Shown here piece after piece: positions 7,009-10,946 of a DNA stretch of 10,946 bases. The translations under genes were made by a program, and so were the position numbers. Each line of letters begins with the position of its first letter. Position 1 is the first letter of the stretch. The notes beneath the pieces were generated by a model, which was not told where the DNA came from, did not search any database, and worked only from the letters and a program-made list of their open reading frames with translations. Source of the stretch: Nanobdellota archaeon (GTDB lineage Archaea; Nanobdellota; Nanobdellia; SCGC-AAA011-G17; GW2011-AR17); the NCBI GenBank assembly GCA_016784245.1, contig JADHVA010000020.1:1-10946 (forward strand), read 5' to 3'.

Positions 7009-7424
7009 CAAGAGTAATAGATGCAAAAGATTTAATTGTAGGAAGATTATGTACTTTCCTAGCAAAGCAATTATTACTTGGTGAAACTTTCGAAGTAGTT
7101 AATGTTGAAAAAGCAATTTTTACAGGAAGAAAAGAACAGATTTGTGGAAGATACAAAAATCTTGTAGAAAAAGGTAGACCAAAATCAGGACCATTTATTA
7201 AAAGAAGATCAAGAGAAATATTCAAAAAGAGTCTTAAAGGAATGCTTCCACATAAAACTACAAGAGGAAGAGAAGCTTTAAAGAGAATAAAAATGTATAA
7301 AGGTGTACCTGCTCGTTTACAAGAAACAAAAACAGAGACACTTGAATCAGCTAATGTTTCAAAAGTACCAAACTTAAAATATATAAGATTAGAAGAACTA
7401 ACTAAGTTCCTTGGAGGAAGATGA
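7005..7424 (+). CDS. rpl13: 50S ribosomal protein L13
   Basis: This 139-residue protein is archaeal L13 (uL13), an early 23S rRNA binder. The N-terminus VIDAKDLIVGRLCTFLAKQL is the family opening. VNVEKAIFTGRKEQI follows, then the RNA-binding stretch ending KSLKGMLPHKTTRGREAL (about 77-94), and then the archaeal YKGVPARLQ segment. It overlaps rpl18e and rps9 by 4 nt each, which supports one transcript and coupled translation. Nothing unusual is seen. Confidence 0.96.
   Translation: MTRVIDAKDLIVGRLCTFLAKQLLLGETFEVVNVEKAIFTGRKEQICGRYKNLVEKGRPKSGPFIKRRSREIFKKSLKGMLPHKTTRGREALKRIKMYKGVPARLQETKTETLESANVSKVPNLKYIRLEELTKFLGGR
7413..7417 (+). promoter_or_regulatory. Strong, closely spaced Shine-Dalgarno site of rps9
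   Basis: GGAGG, encoding part of the LGGR end of L13, lies only 3 nt before the rps9 ATG. It is the best Shine-Dalgarno core in the window, though the spacing is shorter than usual. Confidence 0.55.
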
Positions 7425-7816
7425 AAACTATACACGTATCTGGAAAGAGAAAAAAAGCAATTGCTCGAGCTACTTTGAAAAAAGGTAAGGGTAATGTTAG
7501 AATCAATTCATTATTACTTGATGCTTACACTCCAAAAATGGCAAAACTAATGATTATGGAACCTTTAGTTATTGCTGGAGATATTACAAAAAAGATGGAC
7601 ATTAATATTTCTGTAAAAGGTGGAGGATGGCATTCACAAGCTGAAGCTGTAAGACTTGTTCTTGGTAAAGCATTAGCTGAATATGATCCAAAAAGTCTAA
7701 GAAAAGCTCTTTTAGATTATGATAGACACCTTATAGTATCCGACGTTAGACGGACTGAACCATCAAAACCTAACGATTCTAAACCTCGGGCTAAACGGCA
7801 AAAAAGTTATCGTTAA
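7421..7816 (+). CDS. rps9: 30S ribosomal protein S9
   Basis: This 131-residue protein is archaeal S9 (uS9), whose C-terminal tail reaches the P-site tRNA. Signs are SGKRKKAIARATLKKGKGNVRIN (about 4-26), VKGGGWHSQAEAVRLVLGKAL (about 65-85), and the tail DVRRTEPSKP...PRAKRQKSYR, complete to the invariant terminal arginine. It ends the ribosomal cluster. The last ~25 codons use CGG three times and CGT for the final arginine, unlike the AGA-rich body of the operon, and this DNA contains inverted repeats. A short T-tract follows within 20 nt. rpoN, normally adjacent, is about 520 nt further on. Confidence 0.96.
   Translation: MKTIHVSGKRKKAIARATLKKGKGNVRINSLLLDAYTPKMAKLMIMEPLVIAGDITKKMDINISVKGGGWHSQAEAVRLVLGKALAEYDPKSLRKALLDYDRHLIVSDVRRTEPSKPNDSKPRAKRQKSYR
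7744..7815. repeat. Two overlapping inverted repeats across the rps9 3' end
   Basis: CGTTAG (7744-7749) pairs with CTAACG (7770-7775), and TAACGAT (7771-7777) pairs with ATCGTTA (7809-7815), which overlaps the rps9 stop codon. The two stems share the segment 7771-7775, so they are mutually exclusive. The pairing is visible in the sequence; any biological role is unproven. Confidence 0.4.
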
Positions 7817-7831
7817 AGAATAGTAACAATA

Positions 7832-7837
7832 TTTTTT
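7832..7837 (+). terminator. Short T-tract after rps9
   Basis: Six T residues lie 16 nt after the rps9 stop codon and may help end the ribosomal transcript. The tract is weaker than those after sppA and rpoN. Confidence 0.35.
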
Positions 7838-7869
7838 AAATTATTTATAGTATGGACACAGGACATGAG

Positions 7870-7877
7870 TGCGCGCA
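7870..7877. promoter_or_regulatory. GC-only palindrome just upstream of a TATA box (possible operator)
   Basis: TGCGCGCA is a perfect 8-bp palindrome inside an unusually GC-rich stretch (about 7853-7880) that also has a GGACACAGGACA near-repeat. It lies 3 nt before the TATA element at 7881, where an archaeal BRE or a regulator site would be. No regulator can be named. Confidence 0.3.
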
Positions 7878-7880
7878 GAG

Positions 7881-7889
7881 TTTAAATAC
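7881..7889 (+). promoter_or_regulatory. TATA box for the broken HTH gene
   Basis: TTTAAATAC is preceded by purines GCAGAG and centred about 26 nt before the ATG at 7911, which is the leaderless spacing seen for other genes in this window. Confidence 0.6.
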
Positions 7890-7910
7890 TAATTTTTCTT
7901 AAATAATTAA

Positions 7911-8308
7911 ATGCAAAATAAAAAAATAAATCTAAAAAAGTTCATTCCTCAAAAAATACAATCTGGAAAAAAAGGAAATGAATTTTTATCAAAAATTGAA
8001 GAAATATATTCTTATTACAAAATATCATACATAACTCATCATTACAATGGTTCAAAAAGAAAAACCTTGGAAAAAGAATAATAAAAACAGCTCCTGAACA
8101 AATTCAAAAGGTAATAGATCTCCATATTAGACTTCCTTTCTTACACTCACCTCAAATTGGAAAACAATTAAACTTACATCCTACAAGAATTCAAAAAATA
8201 AGAAAAAAACATAATCTCATCAAAAAAAGCCTTAAAAACACAATTAGAAAAAATTCCTTCAATTTCATTCATAATATAACAATTCAAAAAATCAACCAAA
8301 AACTTTAA
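7911..8308 (+). pseudogene. Frame-disrupted helix-turn-helix, transposase-like protein
   Basis: This fills most of the 7817-8333 gap. From ATG 7911 a 56-codon frame runs to TAA 8081 (MQNKKINLKKFIPQKIQ... to HHYNGSKRKTLEKE). Moving to the -1 frame within the A-rich stretch at about 8054-8068 continues to TAA 8308 with a protein-like sequence: KTAPEQIQKVIDLHIRLP, then a likely helix-turn-helix, SPQIGKQLNLHPTRIQKIRK. The joined product of about 132 residues has the layout of the N-terminal DNA-binding half of IS481/IS3-type transposases (HTH, basic linker, Pro-Glu, second HTH, KKH.L). The DDE catalytic domain and inverted terminal repeats are absent. It has its own TATA box. It could be a decayed insertion-sequence remnant, a small regulator with one indel, or a sequencing error in an A-tract. 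No classical slippery heptamer fits the frame. Confidence 0.55.
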
Positions 8309-8312
8309 AAAG
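8303..8312 (+). promoter_or_regulatory. TATA box for rpoN
   Basis: CTTTAAAAAG is centred about 26 nt before the rpoN ATG, so rpoN is probably leaderless. The element overlaps the stop codon of the broken HTH frame. Confidence 0.6.
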
Positions 8313-8333
8313 GCCCAAAAATCTCACATACAC

Positions 8334-8531
8334 ATGATAATTCCAATAAGATGTATGTCATGTAACAAACCCATAGCACATTTATGGGAAGACTATAAAG
8401 AGAGATTTACTAAAGGCGAAACTAAAAAAGAAGTTATGGACGATTTAGGTTTAGAAAGATATTGTTGCAGAGCTCAATTTATGGGACATGTTGATCTTCT
8501 TGACGAAATTGCAAGATTCAAAAAAGGATAA
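8334..8531 (+). CDS. rpoN: RNA polymerase subunit N (Rpo10)
   Basis: This 65-residue protein is the archaeal Rpb10 homologue, a zinc-binding polymerase assembly subunit that contacts subunit D. The start MIIPIRCMSCNKPI and the segment LGLERYCCRAQFMGHVDLLDEIA are unmistakable. The zinc ligands are C7-x2-C10 and the adjacent C44 and C45. It normally follows rps9 directly; here it is separated by the 517-nt gap and has its own promoter. rpoK, the frequent next gene in other archaea, does not follow. The name is the archaeal usage and has nothing to do with bacterial sigma-54. Confidence 0.97.
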   Translation: MIIPIRCMSCNKPIAHLWEDYKERFTKGETKKEVMDDLGLERYCCRAQFMGHVDLLDEIARFKKG

Positions 8532-8532
8532 A

Positions 8533-8544
8533 TTTCTTTTTTTT
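8533..8544 (+). terminator. T-tract terminator after rpoN
   Basis: TTTCTTTTTTTT begins one base after the rpoN stop and precedes the next promoter, as after sppA. Confidence 0.6.
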
Positions 8545-8550
8545 ACATAA

Positions 8551-8561
8551 TTTTTATAAAC
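8551..8561 (+). promoter_or_regulatory. TATA box for the metallopeptidase-like gene
   Basis: TTTTTATAAAC is centred about 27 nt before ATG 8584, indicating leaderless transcription. Confidence 0.6.
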
Positions 8562-8583
8562 TTATTATTCTCTAGAATCTTCT

Positions 8584-9039
8584 ATGCGAGATAATGTTTG
8601 GTTAGAAAAAAGATTGGATCATATTTGGGAACTACTTTTTTCAGATTTAGAAAGAAAAAATAAAGTCAATATTTACTTTAAAGGCAGATGGAAAAATAAA
8701 TTTGGCCATATTAGAATGCTTAAAGATAAAAGTTCTGAAATTGTTATTAATGGTTTATTTGCAAATAAAATTGTTCCTGAATACATTATTGATACTACAA
8801 TTGCTCACGAAGTAATCCATTACATGCATGGCTTTCAATCTCCTCATGAACAAAAATATAAACATCCTCATGCAGGTGGCATTGTAACAAGAGAAATGAA
8901 AAAAAGAGGTTTTGCACACTGGCTTGTAAGAGAAAGAGAATTTGTACAAAGGCATTGGTTTCCTATTTACAGAGAATTAGTCCCTAACAATTTCAGAAAG
9001 AAAAAAAGAAAATCATTTTTTTCCAGACTTCTTGGATAA
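8584..9039 (+). CDS. SprT-like zinc metallopeptidase-family protein
   Basis: This 151-residue protein carries a zincin motif HEVIH (H75, E76, H79) in the helix TIAHEVIHYMHGF. Further histidines H94 and H96 in KYKHPHAGGIV are placed like the third metal ligand of SprT-type proteins. The N-terminal half is a short beta-rich segment (NIYFKGRWKNKFGHIRML) followed by EIVINGLFA, as in SprT/YgjP-like folds. A basic tail (FRKKKRKSFFSRLLG) ends the protein; no C-terminal zinc ribbon is present. Eukaryotic relatives (Spartan) cut DNA-protein crosslinks, but the role of these small archaeal members is unknown to me. The gene has its own TATA box, and its last 27 nt overlap rnp4 tail-to-tail. Confidence 0.72.
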   Translation: MRDNVWLEKRLDHIWELLFSDLERKNKVNIYFKGRWKNKFGHIRMLKDKSSEIVINGLFANKIVPEYIIDTTIAHEVIHYMHGFQSPHEQKYKHPHAGGIVTREMKKRGFAHWLVREREFVQRHWFPIYRELVPNNFRKKKRKSFFSRLLG

Positions 9040-9330
9040 AGGCATTCTATTATATTTTTTACATTCTTTACAATAAATAATTATTTTACTATCCCTAATT
9101 CTCACAGTTGAATTAACACCTGGCCTTAAATAAGAATAACAATATTTACAATATTGTCGTCTGAAAATATTAGGCATACTCAAATTTACTTTCATAGCTA
9201 ACTTTCTTGCTATTTCTACATATCTATTTGATCTCTTTTTATTTTTAGAAAAGATTTTAGCAGCTTCACTAAACAAGATTTCAATTCTTTCTCTAACAAT
9301 CTTCTTTTCTTTAGCTTTATTTCTTTTCAT
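9013..9330 (-). CDS. rnp4: Ribonuclease P protein component 4 (Rpp21)
   Basis: This 105-residue protein is the archaeal Rpp21 homologue, which with Rpp29 binds RNase P RNA for tRNA 5'-leader removal. The N-terminal part is helical and basic (ERIEILFSEAAKIF, then NRYVEIARKLAMKVNL). A zinc ribbon follows with C61-x2-C64 and C87-x2-C90 around RIRDSKIIIYC, ending in a lysine-rich tail. A TTG at 9375 would add 15 residues and overlap ksgA by 11 nt, but the added sequence is not family-like. ATG 9330 (MKRNKAKEKK) gives the normal basic start. The gene lies 34 nt after ksgA and is probably co-transcribed with it, although TATA-like sequence also occurs in the gap. Confidence 0.88.
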   Translation of the reverse strand: MKRNKAKEKKIVRERIEILFSEAAKIFSKNKKRSNRYVEIARKLAMKVNLSMPNIFRRQYCKYCYSYLRPGVNSTVRIRDSKIIIYCKECKKYNRMPLSKKSGKK

Positions 9331-9364
9331 AACAAAATTATAAAGAACTATAAGTTTTAAAACT

Positions 9365-10090
9365 TTACTCTCCAATAAAACCTCTAATAACTTCCTTAAT
9401 TTCTTCTAAACTCAAGTTTACAATATTTTTTTCTTGAATTACTAAAGGAATAGATAAACTTACTTGCTTAATTGCTTCTTTTTTAGTCATCCCTGATTTC
9501 ATTAAAATTTCTCTTAAAGCATTTTTAGTTTTCTTATCATACTGTGAAAAAAATTCTCTCAAAAATAAATTTCCTTCTTTAGGTTTCAATCTAATAATAG
9601 AAGACATAATTTTTGGTTCTGGATCAAAAGCTTCAGGTGGCACATCATCAAGAACTTCTAATTCATAAAATGCATCAACTAATAATTTCAATCTTGATTC
9701 TACAACCCCTGTTAACAAACCTGTAAATTTCTTTGGCACAACAAAAACTAAACAGTCAAAATCTTCTCTTACAAATTTCCACAATAAAGCTTCACACAAA
9801 GTATACGGTAAATTTGAAATACACTTATTATATTTTGGAAAATCAACATCTAAAGCATTACCTAAACAAAAACTAATATGATTAAAATTTGCAAATCTCC
9901 CCTCTAAAAAATCAAAAAGTCCTTCATCCTTTTCAATAACAAAAACATGTTTTGCAATCTTTCCCAAATATTCTGTTAAAGCTCCTTTTCCACCACCAAT
10001 TTCTAAAACGACATCATCTTTATTTAATTGGGCAATACCTACTATTCTAACTAGAATATTTCTATCAATCATAAAGTGTTGGTCAAGCAT
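9365..10090 (-). CDS. ksgA: 16S rRNA dimethyladenosine transferase KsgA/Dim1
   Basis: This 241-residue SAM-dependent methyltransferase dimethylates the two adjacent adenines in the helix-45 loop of 16S rRNA during late 30S assembly. Motifs in order are LDQHFMID at 2-9, motif I EIGGGKGALT (30-39), IEKD (52-55), GNALDVDFP (78-86), catalytic NLPY (93-96), and the RNA-facing VPPEAFDPEPK (150-160). The C-terminal helical domain is present but short. It is at the small end of the family because the N-terminal lysine-rich stretch before LDQHF is missing; an in-frame TGA seven codons upstream rules out a much longer form. AAGGAAG lies about 8-10 nt before the ATG. It overlaps the kinase gene by 22 nt and is followed by rnp4. 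Confidence 0.94.
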   Translation of the reverse strand: MLDQHFMIDRNILVRIVGIAQLNKDDVVLEIGGGKGALTEYLGKIAKHVFVIEKDEGLFDFLEGRFANFNHISFCLGNALDVDFPKYNKCISNLPYTLCEALLWKFVREDFDCLVFVVPKKFTGLLTGVVESRLKLLVDAFYELEVLDDVPPEAFDPEPKIMSSIIRLKPKEGNLFLREFFSQYDKKTKNALREILMKSGMTKKEAIKQVSLSIPLVIQEKNIVNLSLEEIKEVIRGFIGE

Positions 10091-10611
10091 TTTCTTACTT
10101 CCTTGTAATCATTTTCACTAAATGTCTCTTTATATTTCTTTGCTTTCTCAAGAATTCCAGAAATTTTATAATATCTAGCAATGAACTGACAAACTTGTGT
10201 TATATTCTTAGGTTTTAAAACATATTTACATCTTTCAAAATCTATCATAACAACTTTATTCTTTCTAACTAATACATGTTTCAAAGGTCTATGCATTTCA
10301 TATTTATTAACATTCAATTTATCTAAAGTCCTACATTGATCTAAAAGATCTAAAAGAACTTTTTTCAAATCTTTTTTATTAGCTTTCTCAGAAAAATCTA
10401 AAATTCTTTCACCATCAATAAATTCCATATACAATTTTTTATTAACTCTTTTGATAAACTTAGGACCAATCCCTTTTTCATTCAAAATTTTCAACCATTT
10501 TGCTTCATTCCTAATTCTTTCAACAGCTTGAATATCCTCTCTTTCAACTTTAATAATAACATCTCCTTCCTTATACACTTGAGATCTTTTACCTTTAGCA
10601 AATAATTCCAT
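10069..10611 (-). CDS. Predicted Ser/Thr protein kinase, archaeal COG2112-like
   Basis: This 180-residue minimal kinase-fold protein fits the archaeal predicted Ser/Thr kinase family I know as COG2112. It has a compact glycine-poor loop AKGKRSQVYKEGD (5-17), the ATP lysine K21 in VIIKVE, a likely helix-C glutamate E36, hinge region LYMEFIDGE, a non-canonical catalytic loop HRPLKHVLV (107-115) in place of HRD...N, and metal-binding D124 in MIDFE in place of DFG. The segment KPKNITQVCQFIA after it is also family-like. The frame is open up to 10746, but upstream residues run through the promoter. ATG 10611 lies about 27 nt from a TATA box; ATG 10623 (MKLI) is the alternative. It overlaps ksgA by 22 nt. 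Its substrate is unknown. Confidence 0.78.
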   Translation of the reverse strand: MELFAKGKRSQVYKEGDVIIKVEREDIQAVERIRNEAKWLKILNEKGIGPKFIKRVNKKLYMEFIDGERILDFSEKANKKDLKKVLLDLLDQCRTLDKLNVNKYEMHRPLKHVLVRKNKVVMIDFERCKYVLKPKNITQVCQFIARYYKISGILEKAKKYKETFSENDYKEVRKCLTNTL

Positions 10612-10634
10612 AATAAGCTTCATGAAATAATATA

Positions 10635-10642
10635 TATATAAA
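10635..10642 (-). promoter_or_regulatory. TATA box for kinase-ksgA-rnp4
   Basis: Minus-strand TTTATATA (10642 down to 10635), extended by further TA repeats, is centred about 27 nt before ATG 10611. This spacing is the main reason for choosing that start. Confidence 0.65.
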
Positions 10643-10654
10643 CATTTGCAAAAA

Positions 10655-10665
10655 CTTTTTAAAAA
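10655..10665 (+). promoter_or_regulatory. TATA-like element for the 77-residue protein gene
   Basis: CTTTTTAAAAA is centred about 26 nt before ATG 10686, again leaderless spacing. It is separate from the kinase TATA box, so this divergent pair uses two elements, unlike elp3/RDD. Confidence 0.55.
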
Positions 10666-10685
10666 GAAAAATAAAACATCTAAAC

Positions 10686-10919
10686 ATGCCATTTGACAAA
10701 AGTTTAGATAAGCAGTTATATACAGGAGCTGCAGAATTTGACACAACTAAAATAACAGTAAGTGTTTTCTCATATAACGAAGGAACACCAAAGCTTCAAA
10801 TTTCAAGAGAAAATAAAAAAGCATCTGGAGACTTTTCATTTACAAAATTAGGAAGACTTTCAAAAGAAGAAGTTGAAGCAATTCTACCTTTAATAGAGAA
10901 AGCAAAAGATTCATTGTAA
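10686..10919 (+). CDS. Small conserved-looking protein, possible PC4/YdbC-like fold
   Basis: This 77-residue protein is not firmly recognised. It has no signal peptide, membrane segment or metal motif. After a polar N-terminus come beta-like stretches KITVSVFSYNEGTPKLQISREN (about 22-43) and GDFSFTKLGRLS (48-59), then one helix, KEEVEAILPLIEKAKDSL. The order of strands, a Lys/Arg-rich turn, a KLGRLS.EE box and a terminal helix recalls PC4/YdbC-type single-stranded nucleic-acid binders, and similar small proteins occur in low-GC archaea as far as I recall. That link is inference without a search. It has its own TATA-like element and diverges from the kinase operon. Confidence 0.7.
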   Translation: MPFDKSLDKQLYTGAAEFDTTKITVSVFSYNEGTPKLQISRENKKASGDFSFTKLGRLSKEEVEAILPLIEKAKDSL

Positions 10920-10927
10920 AAAGAAAT

Positions 10928-10937
10928 CTTTATAAAA
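10928..10937 (+). promoter_or_regulatory. Candidate TATA box for a gene beyond the right edge
   Basis: CTTTATAAAA begins 9 nt after the last stop codon and is preceded by purines AAGAAAT. A leaderless start would fall about 26 nt downstream, outside the window, so it cannot be confirmed. Confidence 0.4.
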
Positions 10938-10946
10938 CAAAGAACC

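Noticed and set aside
6965..7435. 156-codon minus-strand open frame over rpl13.
   Set aside because: It is antisense to a clear ribosomal protein gene, has no promoter and shows no family signature.
7738..7820. Possible tRNA or structured RNA on the minus strand over the rps9 3' end (a GGTTCAGTCC stretch looks like a T-arm).
   Set aside because: The loop is 6 nt, no matching 7-bp acceptor stem exists, there is no D-arm, and the segment codes for the conserved S9 tail.
7852..7902. Mini-ORF beginning ATGGACACAGG (16 codons) upstream of the HTH gene.
   Set aside because: It is very short, overlaps the TATA box and has no properly spaced promoter or ribosome-binding site.
8049..8068. Programmed -1 frameshifting in the HTH gene at the A-rich tract.
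   Set aside because: The zero-frame codons do not form a proper X-XXY-YYZ heptamer (A AAA AGA and A AAA ACC only), and I saw no clear downstream stem, so decay or a sequence error is simpler.
10612..10746. Hydrophobic N-terminal extension of the kinase resembling a membrane anchor.
   Set aside because: It spans both divergent promoter elements and the start of the 77-residue gene; the TATA spacing favours ATG 10611.
1..10946. CRISPR array, insertion sequence ends, rRNA or tRNA genes.
   Set aside because: No regularly spaced repeats, no terminal inverted repeats around the HTH remnant, and no tRNA T-arm or rRNA-like segment were found by eye on either strand.

Overview
The window comes from an archaeon with strongly AT-rich, compact DNA. 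The evidence is the set of archaeal/eukaryote-type information genes: ribosomal proteins L21e and L18e, RNA polymerase subunits D (Rpo3), F (Rpo4) and N (Rpo10), the DUF655 protein, RNase P protein Rnp4/Rpp21 and archaeal Elp3. Short intergenic gaps and TATA boxes about 25-30 nt before many start codons (leaderless transcription) fit the same picture. Small genes and low GC suggest a DPANN lineage such as Woesearchaeota or Pacearchaeota, but that placement is inference.

Layout. At the left, elp3 (minus) and an RDD membrane protein gene (plus) diverge from one nearly symmetric TATA element; the RDD gene overlaps sppA by 4 nt. From 3193 to 4392 runs rpl21e-rpoF-DUF655. A new promoter at about 4401 starts the main cluster rps13-rps4-rps11-rpoD-rpl18e-rpl13-rps9, with 1- or 4-nt overlaps or 1-2 nt gaps throughout and Shine-Dalgarno-like GAGG/GGAGG motifs before several internal genes. 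From 7817 to 8333 there is no intact gene; this gap holds a frame-disrupted helix-turn-helix/transposase-like reading frame with its own TATA box. Then come rpoN, an HExxH metallopeptidase-like gene (both apparently leaderless), and on the minus strand a tightly packed kinase-ksgA-rnp4 unit. A 77-residue protein gene diverges from the kinase at the right end.

How the genes work together. Almost everything serves the translation and transcription apparatus: 30S proteins S4, S9, S11 and S13, 50S proteins L13, L18e and L21e, the polymerase assembly subunits D and N and stalk subunit F, 16S rRNA dimethylation (KsgA), tRNA 5' processing (Rnp4) and wobble-uridine modification (Elp3). SppA and RDD form a separate membrane pair.

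The window is mainly a conserved housekeeping locus and I see no convincing new multi-gene system. The points most worth checking are the broken HTH gene and GC-rich palindrome between rps9 and rpoN, the shared divergent promoter, the kinase-ksgA-rnp4 arrangement with ksgA away from its frequent position after DUF655, the reduced cysteine set of RpoD, and the small PC4/YdbC-like protein.
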